From Candidatus Nitronereus thalassa (lineage in GTDB: Bacteria > Nitrospirota > Nitrospiria > Nitrospirales > UBA8639), in contig NZ_JAQOUE010000002.1 in assembly GCF_032191465.1 (NCBI RefSeq), positions 578,409 to 642,408 of the forward strand: DNA of 64,000 bases. Direction: 5' to 3'. Position numbers and translations under genes: made by a program. Positions 10,642 to 19,514 of the stretch are shown here, one piece after another. The notes under the pieces are model-generated. The model did not search any database. It was not told the DNA's origin and saw nothing but the letters and a program-made list of their open reading frames with translations. Position 1 is the first letter of the stretch. Each line of letters starts with the position of its first letter.

Positions 10642-12204
10642 CTAGCTTGACACGGTAGCGCGGGTCTGTCGTTGACGATATTCCACCAGCGCCTCAACCA
10701 GAGCGGGAATGGTATTTTGCCCGGCAACGACATCAACTTGCAATCCCAATTCTCTGGCCGTTTCGGCAGTGATAGGCCCAATACACCCGATAATGGTGTG
10801 TTGGAGATTTTTTTTCAATTCCTTCATCCCACCAAACAACTCCACGAAATTTCGAACGGTGGACGAACTCGCAAAGGTGATAATCTCTATTTCTTGAGAA
10901 CGCAGCCGGCCGACGATGGCATCGACGGCAGCTTGGGGAATTACCGTTTGATAGACCGACACAACCTGGACCTCTGCCCCTAAACGACGCAATTCCTCTG
11001 GCAAAATTTCCCTGGCTTGTGCCGCACGAGCAATCAACACACGTTGACCGGCCACCCCCGCCTTTTTCATGACTTCAAGGATACCCTCGGCTTGAAATTT
11101 CGAAGGCACTACATCAGCCTGCACACCAAATTTTTCTAATTCCTCAGCAGTTCGTGGGCCGATACAACATACACGCATGCCATGTAGGCTCCGAGCATCC
11201 CGACCGAGATGCCACAACCGTCGCATAAAATGCTGCACGCCGTTCACACTCGTCAAAACCAACCACTGAAACGTATCAAGATGACCAATCGCGTCATCAG
11301 CGGATTTCCAATTGTCGGGTGGTAGAAATTCAATGGTGGGACATTCCACCGGCTCCCCGCCATAGGCTAACAAAAGCCGAGAGAGTTCAAAGGCTTGACT
11401 ACGTGCACGAGTTACTAAAATCCGAGCGCCAAACAACGGACGGGATTCAAACCAATTCATGTGCTCGCGCAACTGAACTACCTGGCCAATAACAATAATA
11501 GTCGGTGGTTGAATGTTGGCGACCTCGGCCTTCGCCACGATGTCTGACAACATTCCAACTACGGTTCGTTGCTTGGGATAAGTCCCCCATTGAATAAGGG
11601 CAATAGGAGTATCTCCTGATTTGCCTTCCTCCATTAACCGATGCACGATAGTCGGCAAATTTTTTGCGCCCATGAGGAACACCAACGTGCCATCCACAGT
11701 AGCTAATCGTGGCCACTCCAGCACCGTCCCCCCCTTGCTGGGGTCCTCATGACCCGTCACAAAGGTCACGGTGGAAGCCAGCGTTCGGTGTGTCACCGGA
11801 ATACCGGCATAGGCGGGCACGGCCACTGCCGATGTCACACCAGGGACTATTTCAAAAGGCACAGATTGTTCAGCCAACATTTCGGCTTCCTCACCTCCCC
11901 GTCCAAAAACAAACGGGTCCCCACCTTTCAAACGAACCACCTGTTTTCCCTCTTGAACCTTTTGAATCAACAAACGATGAATTTCTTCTTGAGGACGATA
12001 CGCCCCTCGCCCACAGCGCCCGACATAAATTCGTTCTGCCTGGGACGGCGCATAGTCCAACAACGCAGGATTGGCTAGATGGTCGTAGAGCACCACGTCG
12101 GCCTTTTCCAAACAGGCCTTTCCATAAATAGTAAGCAATCCAGGGTCTCCAGGACCTGCACCAATTAAATAGACTTTTCCTATTCGCATACCAACACCAT
12201 TCAC
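10642..12204 (-). CDS. cobA-hemD: Fusion of uroporphyrinogen-III C-methyltransferase and uroporphyrinogen-III synthase
   Basis: The first half (to about residue 250) is a SUMT that methylates uroporphyrinogen III at C2 and C7 toward siroheme, cobalamin or heme d1. Its signatures are VYLIGAGPGDPGLLT, VVRLKGGDPFVFGRGGEE and PGVTSAVAVPAYAG. The second half (from about 260) is HemD-like, beginning GARILVTRARSQA and containing TSVNGVQHF and ITFASSSTVRNF; it closes the linear tetrapyrrole made by HemC. Fusions of this kind are known in several phyla. The GTG at 12204 overlaps the hemC stop (GTGA) and is my preferred start; the ATG at 12189 is an alternative. It lies directly downstream of hemC, so HemC and HemD activities come from one transcript. 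Confidence 0.94.
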   Translation of the reverse strand: MNGVGMRIGKVYLIGAGPGDPGLLTIYGKACLEKADVVLYDHLANPALLDYAPSQAERIYVGRCGRGAYRPQEEIHRLLIQKVQEGKQVVRLKGGDPFVFGRGGEEAEMLAEQSVPFEIVPGVTSAVAVPAYAGIPVTHRTLASTVTFVTGHEDPSKGGTVLEWPRLATVDGTLVFLMGAKNLPTIVHRLMEEGKSGDTPIALIQWGTYPKQRTVVGMLSDIVAKAEVANIQPPTIIVIGQVVQLREHMNWFESRPLFGARILVTRARSQAFELSRLLLAYGGEPVECPTIEFLPPDNWKSADDAIGHLDTFQWLVLTSVNGVQHFMRRLWHLGRDARSLHGMRVCCIGPRTAEELEKFGVQADVVPSKFQAEGILEVMKKAGVAGQRVLIARAAQAREILPEELRRLGAEVQVVSVYQTVIPQAAVDAIVGRLRSQEIEIITFASSSTVRNFVELFGGMKELKKNLQHTIIGCIGPITAETARELGLQVDVVAGQNTIPALVEALVEYRQRQTRATVSS

Positions 12205-13148
12205 GCTTGGTCGTAAATTTCGTGCAGAATTTTATCCCCGCCTGCAGCCAAAATTCGTTCAGCGACGGTCACTCCCAAGGACTCAACCTCTTCCACTGGA
12301 CCAGAGATTTTTTCATGAATGATTTTCCGACCATCCACACTTGCCACCAACCCATGGAAAGTCAGTCGTTGACCATCAAGCGCCGCATGCCCGGCAATAG
12401 GCACCTGACAGCCACCCTCCAACCGCGCAAGAAACGCCCGCTCTGTGGTCACGGCTATTCGAGAAGGCGGGTCATTGAGCGAATCCAACAGATTTGCCAC
12501 AAATAAATCATCCATCCGCCCCTCAATACCCAACGCTCCCTGTCCTACAGCTGGAAGACAAATATCCGGGGAAAGACATTCCGTAATCTGTTTCGCCCAG
12601 CCGAGTCGCTTCAACCCGGCGGCGGCGAGAATGATCGCATCAAATTGCCCTTCTTGAAGTTTTCGCATCCGGGTATCGAGATTGCCCCTCAACATATGGA
12701 TGGATAAGTCTGGCCGTTGCGCTAACAATTGGGATTGTCGCCGAAGACTACTTGTGCCAACTTTGGCTGACGAGGGCAGATCCCGAAACGACCAGCCCCC
12801 ACGGCTCAATAAGGCATCCCGTGGATCTTCACGACGCGGCACACAGTGAAGAGTTAACCCTTCAGGCAAGACCGAAGGCACATCTTTCATGCTATGCACC
12901 GCCAGGTCAATATCTTTCCTCAGTAACGCCTCTTCAATTTCTTTAACAAATAGGGCCTTCCCTCCAATCTTAGCCAACGGTACATCTTGAATTTTATCCC
13001 CACTGGTTTGGATCCGCTCCAAACGAATGGAAAGATGCGGAGCCACCTCTTGAAGCCGTGCCAGCACCCATTCGGCTTGCCACATCGCTAACTGACTGCC
13101 ACGAGTCCCAATGACTAATGACCTTCGAGACCCGTTTTCTGAACTCAC
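12201..13148 (-). CDS. hemC: Hydroxymethylbilane synthase (porphobilinogen deaminase)
   Basis: It polymerises four porphobilinogens into hydroxymethylbilane on a dipyrromethane cofactor. Conserved segments are VIGTRGSQLAMWQAEWV near the N-terminus, DLAVHSMKDVPS, GTSSLRRQSQLL, and the cofactor cysteine in LEGGCQVPIAGHA near residue 245. I chose the GTG at 13148 (315 residues) because GGGAG lies a few bases upstream and the length fits the family. An upstream ATG at 13229 would add 27 residues not typical of HemC. The stop overlaps the start of cobA-hemD. hemA lies upstream in the same direction. Confidence 0.95.
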   Translation of the reverse strand: MSSENGSRRSLVIGTRGSQLAMWQAEWVLARLQEVAPHLSIRLERIQTSGDKIQDVPLAKIGGKALFVKEIEEALLRKDIDLAVHSMKDVPSVLPEGLTLHCVPRREDPRDALLSRGGWSFRDLPSSAKVGTSSLRRQSQLLAQRPDLSIHMLRGNLDTRMRKLQEGQFDAIILAAAGLKRLGWAKQITECLSPDICLPAVGQGALGIEGRMDDLFVANLLDSLNDPPSRIAVTTERAFLARLEGGCQVPIAGHAALDGQRLTFHGLVASVDGRKIIHEKISGPVEEVESLGVTVAERILAAGGDKILHEIYDQA

Positions 13149-13252
13149 GTGTTCTCCCTTTGACACACACCTTGATCGATCATTGCTCTCCAGACTTCTT
13201 GGGCTAAGAAGATTCTCCCCGCCCTTCAAGAGGGGAACCTTCTGCCACCCCG

Positions 13253-14665
13253 CTAGGCTAACTTTTTGGTTTCCTGAGAAAGTTGAGGATTTACTGAAGG
13301 GTGTACATTGAGCTGATCCACAGATGGTTTTGGGTTAGAGTTCTCAGTACACTCAGATGATGCCCGTGATGGCTCATCCCCTTCTTTTTCAATATCGCCA
13401 GTATCCAGATCATAAAAACGGCGGGCCGCATCAATATAGATCGAACCATTGGAAGATTGTGCCGCAGACTTAAGAGTCACTAACGACCCATGGATCAGTT
13501 TATTCACAATCCCTGAGGCCAACCCTTCAATCGTTTCACGATCCACATCAGAGAGTGCGCTCAACCGATTGAGAGCTTTCTCCACCTCCACTTTTTTAAT
13601 TTCCTCAGCCCGTTTTCGTAACGCCACAATCGTAGGAGTTGCCACGAGGGATTGTAGCCATTTTTGAATTACAACCACCTCCTCCTTCGCAATGGCCTCG
13701 GCTTTGGTGGATTCGGCTCGTCGCTCTTCTCGATTCTGCTCGATGTGCATTTCTAAGTCATCAATATCGAACAGAAACGCGTTATCCACTTCACGCACCG
13801 CCGGGTCGATGTTTCGAGGAACCGACACGTCAATGAGGAAAATGGGCCGATTCCTGCGTTCGCGCACTGCTCGATTTACATCTTCGGCGCTGATTAAATA
13901 ATGTGATGCTCCTGTAGAACAAATGACGATATCGGCTTTCCCCATTTCACTTCGAAAATCCTCAAAAGGAATTGGTGAACCTTCAAACCGATTGGCCACC
14001 GTTCGCGCGCGCAAAGGATCACGGGTAGTCAACAACACCTGCCTGACCCCATGATTTACCAGATGTTGGGCCGCGAGCTTCGCCATTTCTCCGGCCCCCA
14101 CGAGCATCACGGTCCGGGCTGATAAATTGCCAAATACTTTTTTGGCCAATTCTACGGCCGCATAGCTGACCGACACGGCATTTTCTGCAATACGCGTTTC
14201 TGTTCGAACTCGTTTGGCCACCGATATGGCTTTTTTCACAAGCTTATTGAGGATGATTCCACTCGCGTTATGGGTTAATGCCAATCGAAAAGCATTTTTT
14301 ACTTGCCCCAAAATTTGTGGTTCCCCAACGACCATGGAATCTAGGCTTGAGGTCACGCGAAAAAGGTGGGAGATAGTTCGATCTCCAGCATGCCAATACA
14401 AGTGGGGCAAGAGCTGCTCTGCCGAAAGAGAAAGATGTGAATCCACAAGAAACTCCTGAATCGAGGAGAACCCGGACTCGACCTGATCCACCACGGCATA
14501 CACCTCCACGCGATTACAGGTTTGCAGCACCATGCCCTCTTTCACGCCAGGATAAGTCATGAGCCGTGTCAACGCTTCGCCCATGCGGCTATCCGGGACG
14601 GCTAATAATTCCCGAAGTTCTACCGGTGCAGTCTTGTGAGATAGACCTACGGCAATAATGTGCAT
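13253..14665 (-). CDS. hemA: Glutamyl-tRNA reductase
   Basis: The enzyme reduces charged tRNA-Glu to glutamate-1-semialdehyde with NADPH, the first step of the C5 route to heme. The N-terminus is MHIIAVGLSHKTAPVELRE, the catalytic cysteine is in LQTCNRVEVYAV near residue 50, and the NADPH-binding Rossmann segment is VMLVGAGEMAKLAAQHL near residue 190. A long helix with many charged residues follows (dimerisation domain). At 470 residues it is longer than many homologues; the last 50 or so residues are polar and probably disordered. The ATG shares a base with the stop of the upstream CcsA-like gene, a tight junction. Confidence 0.96.
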   Translation of the reverse strand: MHIIAVGLSHKTAPVELRELLAVPDSRMGEALTRLMTYPGVKEGMVLQTCNRVEVYAVVDQVESGFSSIQEFLVDSHLSLSAEQLLPHLYWHAGDRTISHLFRVTSSLDSMVVGEPQILGQVKNAFRLALTHNASGIILNKLVKKAISVAKRVRTETRIAENAVSVSYAAVELAKKVFGNLSARTVMLVGAGEMAKLAAQHLVNHGVRQVLLTTRDPLRARTVANRFEGSPIPFEDFRSEMGKADIVICSTGASHYLISAEDVNRAVRERRNRPIFLIDVSVPRNIDPAVREVDNAFLFDIDDLEMHIEQNREERRAESTKAEAIAKEEVVVIQKWLQSLVATPTIVALRKRAEEIKKVEVEKALNRLSALSDVDRETIEGLASGIVNKLIHGSLVTLKSAAQSSNGSIYIDAARRFYDLDTGDIEKEGDEPSRASSECTENSNPKPSVDQLNVHPSVNPQLSQETKKLA

Positions 14666-15471
14666 TAGCTCACCGGTGTCCCACTACTTTTTAGAATGAC
14701 TCCTAGGAAGGTGAGGAGCACTCCAGCAAATCCGACAACCGTTAAATAGGCGGCTTTTTTCGCTCTCCACCCTCCTGTCACTCGCCCCAGCAATACAATA
14801 AGATAAAATACCCAAGTCACCATGGCCCACGTTTGTTCAGGATTCCAACTCAAATAAGCGCCCACCGTAATCTGGGCAGAAATCGCCCCAGTCAAAATCC
14901 CCAGTGTTAAAAAAGGAAAACCCAGCAAAATGGAACGCTGGTTCAACATATCCAAAAAGTCCAAGGGGGGCAGTTTAAAAAAAAGCACATTAAATTGTTT
15001 GGATTTGAGCAATCGCTCCTGCATTAAATACATCAGGCCCGCCACAAAGGCGACGGCAAACCCCACCGTGCCCAACATACTCAGCGTCACGTGGACCCAC
15101 ACCGCCTGAAACATCGGGTGCAAGACCGGAGCTTCTGCAGGAAGAATGGCCGTAGAAACTAAGGAAAGAAATGCCAACGGAAGGATAAAAGACCCGAGAA
15201 CTTGCAAATGCGGTCGAATCGCAGCGCCCAAAAACACCAACACCAAGGACCAGGAGAAAAAAGAGAGGGCCTTTGGGAAGGTGACCCATTTCAATTCATC
15301 GCCAGACCAAAGTTGTAAGGCGAGAGCTAGGGTATGGGTCAAAAATCCGAGTCCAGTCATTCCCACAGCCATTTTAGCCAGGAGGTCGGAACGGCGTACC
15401 AAGCAAATCAAAAAGCTAACTGTCCCGAGGAAGTACAACCCCAAGGTGATTTGGAAAAAAACAACCGTCAT
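14665..15471 (-). CDS. CcsA/HemX-family membrane protein (cytochrome c assembly)
   Basis: An integral membrane protein with about eight hydrophobic helices over 268 residues. The conserved segment SWNPEQTWAMVTW near residue 200 corresponds to the tryptophan-rich, heme-interacting motif of the CcsA/CcmC/CcmF superfamily. A histidine in the segment VWVHVTLSMLGTVGF is a likely heme ligand. Proteins of this kind placed directly before hemA are called HemX or CcsA; the first modulates glutamyl-tRNA reductase amounts and the second exports heme for cytochrome c. Sequence alone does not decide between them, so I leave the symbol blank. The stop overlaps the hemA start by one base, suggesting a shared transcript. 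Confidence 0.85.
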   Translation of the reverse strand: MTVVFFQITLGLYFLGTVSFLICLVRRSDLLAKMAVGMTGLGFLTHTLALALQLWSGDELKWVTFPKALSFFSWSLVLVFLGAAIRPHLQVLGSFILPLAFLSLVSTAILPAEAPVLHPMFQAVWVHVTLSMLGTVGFAVAFVAGLMYLMQERLLKSKQFNVLFFKLPPLDFLDMLNQRSILLGFPFLTLGILTGAISAQITVGAYLSWNPEQTWAMVTWVFYLIVLLGRVTGGWRAKKAAYLTVVGFAGVLLTFLGVILKSSGTPVS

Positions 15472-15743
15472 AACTTGTGGAAATCCTTTTAAAATAGTCC
15501 TAAAGACCCAGTATCAAAGTATAGTTACGCCCATGAGGGAGGTCAAGGAATTGTCCTAGGAGAGCAAAAGAGGACTTCTGAAAAGATTGCTGCTGATCAT
15601 GATCCTTGGCAGGTTCGTCTTTCTGATAAAATGCCCATTTTGAATTTTATAAACAGAACACTCTGAGGATTGAATTTGGAAGTCCCAACAATTCCGTTCG
15701 TGTTGCCAAGCAGAATGTAAAATCTTTGCCAGTTCCAGAAGCC

Positions 15744-16526
15744 TTACCCGCCAGATGCCGCAGTAGCGCCACCGCAAACATTAATTGCCTGACCGGTAAT
15801 TGCCGCAGCCGTTGGCGAGCACAGAAAAAGAATAGTCGCGGCAATTTCTTCCACATCTGCCATGCGCTTGATCGGAACCGCTTCAATAGCGAGATTTTTG
15901 AAATCTTCAGCTGGCATTCCCAAAACCTCGGCCGTTTCTTCAATACCTTGGCGCGCCATGGCCGTATCGACCCAGGTGGGACACACGGCATTCACGGTAA
16001 TTCCTCGTTCCGCGACCTCCAAGGCTACGGCTTTCGTAAATCCAATAATGCCATGTTTGGCCGTGCAATAGGCCGCATAACCGGGAACGCCAAATCGGCC
16101 CAAAACCGAAGAAAGATTAATAATTCGGCCATAACCGGGAGCCTTCATATGTGGCAATACGACCTTTGAACAAAGGTACGACCCAGTAAGATTAGTTTGA
16201 AGAATACTGAGCCATCGAGAGTCATCCATTTCATCCATTGGAGTGCGCCCCGACATTCCGGCATTGTTCACCAAAATATCAATTTTCCCCCATTCTGCCA
16301 CAATGGTTGCGACAACCCTTTCGACATCCGAACGGTTGGTCACGTCCGCAGGAATACCAATGGCTTGAGTGCCCATTTCCTTCAGCGCCGTCACTGTTTC
16401 CTCAAGAGGTTGTGGACGCCGCCCACAAATAGCGACTCGCGCCCCCTCAACAGTAAGGGCTTTGGCCACTCCACAACCAATTCCCACTCCGCCCCCCGTG
16501 ATCAAGGCCACACGATCTTTCAGCAT
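15744..16526 (-). CDS. Short-chain dehydrogenase/reductase (FabG-like)
   Basis: A 260-residue NAD(P)-dependent oxidoreductase of the classical SDR family. Visible features are the cofactor loop TGGGVGIGCG near residue 11, NNAGMSG near 88, the catalytic Ser in NLSSVLGRFG, and the YxxxK pair in YCTAKHGIIGF. The C-terminal segment TGQAINVCGG matches the usual end of 3-oxoacyl-ACP reductase and 3-hydroxybutyrate dehydrogenase type proteins; the substrate cannot be read from sequence. AGGAG lies 10 bases before the ATG. It is divergent from rsmI. The 272-base gap between it and the CcsA gene holds no gene that I can support. Confidence 0.92.
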   Translation of the reverse strand: MLKDRVALITGGGVGIGCGVAKALTVEGARVAICGRRPQPLEETVTALKEMGTQAIGIPADVTNRSDVERVVATIVAEWGKIDILVNNAGMSGRTPMDEMDDSRWLSILQTNLTGSYLCSKVVLPHMKAPGYGRIINLSSVLGRFGVPGYAAYCTAKHGIIGFTKAVALEVAERGITVNAVCPTWVDTAMARQGIEETAEVLGMPAEDFKNLAIEAVPIKRMADVEEIAATILFLCSPTAAAITGQAINVCGGATAASGG

Positions 16527-16725
16527 AATTTGGTGTCTCCTAAAGGGTCATGCTATTTTGGGATGACAGAATTCCCAGAATGTTTCAAAACTAGCTTTCT
16601 CAACGACAGATTTTTATGAATTGATGCCCCCTGAAACAAACACGGGTATTTCTCAGCTGGAAAAACTTTGTTTGTCAGAAAGCACCAACAGATAGATTAG
16701 GAAACCTTTTGATAACGAGAACACT

Positions 16726-17490
16726 ATGAGCGGCAAATTATACATCGTGAGTACCCCTATCGGGAACCTGGAGGACCTGACATACCGGGCCCATCGTATT
16801 CTCCAAGAGGCTAATATCATTGCGGCTGAAGACACTAGGCATACACAAAAACTCTGCCTTCATTATGGAATTGGTACAACGCTTACAAGTTATCACGATT
16901 ACAACAAAGAAGAGAAAACCCCGGTGCTTCTGGAAAAAATTCGAGAAGGCCAATCCATTGCTCTGGTGTCTGATGCAGGCACACCATTAATTTCCGATCC
17001 GGGATACTATCTCCTGACTCGAACTATAGCCGCCGGTTTCACGGTAGTTCCAATCCCAGGCCCCTCAGCAATTCTCACCGCTCTGGCAGCATCAGGATTG
17101 CCCACAGATGCCTTTCGATACGAAGGGTTTTTGCCAAAGAAATCAGGGGCAAGGTCTCGAATGTTACAAACTTTAGCGGAGGAATCCCGAACAATTATTC
17201 TTTTTGAAACCCCTCATCGAATTAAAGCCACATTGGAAGAAATCCAAGAATGTTTTGGGACTCGACCATTAGTCCTCGCTCGAGAATTGACAAAAACCTA
17301 TGAGGAAATCATTCGAGGAAGTGCTGAAGAAATATTGGGAAAATACCAGACTCTAAAACCAAAGGGCGAGATGACTTTGCTGATCGCGGGAAAACCAAAG
17401 GCAAAAAAACTTCCCAAACGGAAAATGGGCCCTAATCCTCACCCTTTTGGATTAAAATCCGATGATGAACTCCATAAGGCTCCTGAATAA
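16726..17490 (+). CDS. rsmI: 16S rRNA (cytidine-1402-2'-O)-methyltransferase
   Basis: RsmI methylates the ribose of C1402 in 16S rRNA. The tetrapyrrole-methylase fold is clear: LYIVSTPIGNLEDLTYRA at the N-terminus, AEDTRHTQKL near residue 36, SDAGTPLISDPG near 85 and IPGPSA near 108. At 254 residues it is slightly shorter than the E. coli protein, with a basic, proline-rich tail in place of the full C-terminal domain. Its last 59 bases run through the 3' end of the TusA-like gene on the opposite strand. It is divergent from the SDR gene, with 199 bases between starts. Confidence 0.94.
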   Translation: MSGKLYIVSTPIGNLEDLTYRAHRILQEANIIAAEDTRHTQKLCLHYGIGTTLTSYHDYNKEEKTPVLLEKIREGQSIALVSDAGTPLISDPGYYLLTRTIAAGFTVVPIPGPSAILTALAASGLPTDAFRYEGFLPKKSGARSRMLQTLAEESRTIILFETPHRIKATLEEIQECFGTRPLVLARELTKTYEEIIRGSAEEILGKYQTLKPKGEMTLLIAGKPKAKKLPKRKMGPNPHPFGLKSDDELHKAPE

Positions 17491-17677
17491 GAACAGCATG
17501 CCCCTCATTACGTAAACTTTGAGGAACATTTTTTATTGGCTCGCCATCATCCAAGACCACCGCTAAAATATCCCCCGCCTGCATCCTATCCAATTGCAAT
17601 TTCGTCTTTACGAAATTATATGGACAAATGACTCCTCGCAAATCTAATTCCGTTTGAACTTTAATCTTGTTACTCAT
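17432..17677 (-). CDS. TusA-family sulfur-carrier-like protein
   Basis: An 81-residue protein with the TusA/SirA core: LDLRGVICPYNFVKTKLQLDRM near the N-terminus, where the cysteine is the expected sulfur-carrying residue, and a two-layer alpha/beta fold ending near LIQEPYGVHHRILIQ. The motif is CPYN rather than CPMP, as in several TusA paralogues, so a role in tRNA thiolation should not be assumed. I use the ATG at 17677; a TTG one codon upstream is less likely. The gene is convergent with rsmI and the two coding frames share 59 bases. Confidence 0.85.
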   Translation of the reverse strand: MSNKIKVQTELDLRGVICPYNFVKTKLQLDRMQAGDILAVVLDDGEPIKNVPQSLRNEGHAVLIQEPYGVHHRILIQKGED

Positions 17678-17751
17678 CAACCAAGACCCAGGGTTACCCC
17701 AATTCCATTAACCAATGACTCAGGACATCTTCATTTTGACATAAGATTCTT

Positions 17752-17789
17752 AAAAAAAAGGAGCGTGTCAACAACCGCTGACACGCTCC
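17752..17789 (-). terminator. Intrinsic terminator after the secreted protein gene at 17828
   Basis: A perfect 11-bp stem (GGAGCGTGTCA with its complement at 17760-17770 and 17779-17789) surrounds an 8-base loop. On the minus strand it is followed directly by eight Ts (plus-strand As at 17752-17759). It ends transcription from the gene at 17828-18583 and separates it from the TusA-like gene. Confidence 0.93.
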
Positions 17790-17827
17790 ATAGTTATGTA
17801 AAGAAACCGGAATAATTCAACAGGTAA

Positions 17828-18583
17828 TTACTGAACCGTTCCCTTGCTGAAATTTGCCCGGTCAGAACCATAGTCTGTCGCAATGGTATCCGCAACCCGT
17901 TTGTTTACATTATCCGGCTGTGGCGCACATTGCCAACAAGGAGCGGCACCCGTTATCACACCAATACTGGAAGTAATCCCGGAGTTCAAGGCACCTTCTT
18001 GGATCCCGCCTTCAGGCACTCCCGTGTAACTACCACTACCGATTGGAAGAACAGAAGCAGTCGACGGATCTGGTCGTTGACCTAAACCACCTCCGAAGCC
18101 AGTGTTATTCAGGCCACCAAGAACTTGGGATCCTTTAAGGACATACACAGACCGAACCAGCTTTCTCCCAGTGCTAAATTTGTGGTCCCGATCTGTTTCC
18201 TGTACCAATTGAACCGAGACATGGTCGCCCTTATTAATGGCTTTTAAATTTTCGAGGTTGGTATGGTCGTCAAAATACAATTCTTGAATATTCATGGACC
18301 CTCGTTGCATCTGACGTTCATCTTGTGAACTTCCGCCCATGTCAAGAAACAATCGACCACTTGCCAAATCTACTCCAACCACCTCTCCCTGAACAGTTTC
18401 AGGTTGTGACAAATACCGTAACATGTCACCTTCATCCATAACCCGAGCACGTGTCCCTGATCCTTGTGAATCACCAACACCCGTTCCGAATCCAGAGTGC
18501 TGAGGCGCCCGCTCTTGCGCCACGGCCACGCCGACTGAGCCTGCAAGAATGATAGCTGCTCCAAAATACCCTAACTTCCGCAT
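17828..18583 (-). CDS. Secreted protein of unknown function, glycine/serine-rich
   Basis: I do not recognise a named family. The 251-residue product begins with a clear signal peptide (MRKLGYFGAAIILAGSVGVA, cleavage likely after AVAQ). Residues 55-135 form a compact part with GEVVGVDLASGRLFLDMGG and KGDHVSVQLVQETDRDHKF. That resembles the small beta-barrel seen in periplasmic proteins that carry a variable-oxygen or metal tolerance domain, but the match is only by eye. The C-terminal part is rich in Gly, Ser, Pro and Thr and carries a CWQC pair. AAGGAGG precedes the ATG, and a strong terminator follows. It is a single-gene transcript by the flanking signals. Confidence 0.75.
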   Translation of the reverse strand: MRKLGYFGAAIILAGSVGVAVAQERAPQHSGFGTGVGDSQGSGTRARVMDEGDMLRYLSQPETVQGEVVGVDLASGRLFLDMGGSSQDERQMQRGSMNIQELYFDDHTNLENLKAINKGDHVSVQLVQETDRDHKFSTGRKLVRSVYVLKGSQVLGGLNNTGFGGGLGQRPDPSTASVLPIGSGSYTGVPEGGIQEGALNSGITSSIGVITGAAPCWQCAPQPDNVNKRVADTIATDYGSDRANFSKGTVQ

Positions 18584-18853
18584 GTGGCTCCTCCTTAGGA
18601 AGTGTAAGTTAATAATCTAAAAAATTAATAACGAATGATACCCGGTCCACTAACATTTTCAGTCCTAGGGTTGGTAACTATAGTGATCTCATTCCCCGCT
18701 GTCAAGGGGATTTTCCCCCATATTTCTATGTGTAAACTTCGAAGCAAAGGATGAAAATCCTATAGTTTACTCAATCGGTTATATAACTATTGTTCCCTTG
18801 AGTCCACACGTAATCTTTCAAAACAATCTAACCCTATGAAATTTCCGAAAAAA

Positions 18854-18940
18854 TGGTGCCCGGACCGAGGGTCGAACTCGGACTCTCTTGCGAGAACCGG
18901 ATTTTGAGTCCGGCGCGTCTGCCAGTTCCGCCATCCGGGC
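18854..18940 (-). tRNA. tRNA-Leu, anticodon CAA
   Basis: A complete cloverleaf on the minus strand with acceptor stem GCCCGGA/TCCGGGC and encoded CCA. The anticodon stem CCGGA/TCCGG encloses a loop with anticodon CAA (reads UUG). The long variable arm is typical of leucine tRNAs, and the T-arm is CCGAG-TTCGACC-CTCGG. Length is 87 bases with CCA. It stands alone between the secreted protein gene and the YggX-like gene. Confidence 0.96.
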
Positions 18941-19102
18941 ATGGGTTGACAAGGGTCAATTTCTAGCATGATCCCCAAACCCCGTCAATGAACGCCGGGG
19001 TAGCTTTTCAGAAATTCTTTTCCCGTGATATGATTTACTGTTTTTCCAACACAGCCTCTACCATTATTTGCCTTCATTCAAAGAGAAAAAAGGAGAAGGT
19101 TC

Positions 19103-19375
19103 ATGGCCGAAATTCAATGTTTAAAATGCGAAAAGACTTCAGAAATGATGACTGAACCCTTATTTATGGGAAAATTAGAACAAGAGATAAAAAATAGCGT
19201 CTGCGAGGCCTGTTGGACGGAATGGAATAAACCCGGTGGCGTAAAGACCATGGTCATCAATGAATACCAACTTAATCTAGGGGATGAAAACGGTCGCGCT
19301 GCACTCAAAAAACAAATGCGAGCCTTTTTTAAACTTCCCGATGCAGGTGTTGAATTTAAGGACTATCGAACGTAA
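19103..19375 (+). CDS. YggX-like protein with two added CxxC pairs
   Basis: This 90-residue protein aligns with the YggX Fe(2+)-trafficking / oxidative-damage-protection family over its second half: the segment WTEWNKPGGVKTMVINEYQLNL followed by R-x-x-L and M-R-A-F-F matches WxxWxxxxTMLINExxLN of YggX. The family normally has one cysteine near the N-terminus. Here there are four, as C6-x2-C9 and C34-x2-C37, a spacing that could bind zinc or iron-sulfur. The ribosome site is AAAGGAGAAGG just upstream. No operon partner: tRNA-Leu is upstream on the other strand and the YqgE gene starts 139 bases downstream. Confidence 0.8.
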   Translation: MAEIQCLKCEKTSEMMTEPLFMGKLEQEIKNSVCEACWTEWNKPGGVKTMVINEYQLNLGDENGRAALKKQMRAFFKLPDAGVEFKDYRT

Positions 19376-19514
19376 AAACCGTTAAACTACCTAACAAGTT
19401 TCACTTCATTAGCTAAAGAGAAACTCATTATGAGGATTTGGCTCAACTCCGAAGATGGAAAGAGGGTTCACTCATAACTACCACAGATAAGAGTTTACTT
19501 TTACCGTTAGTGTT

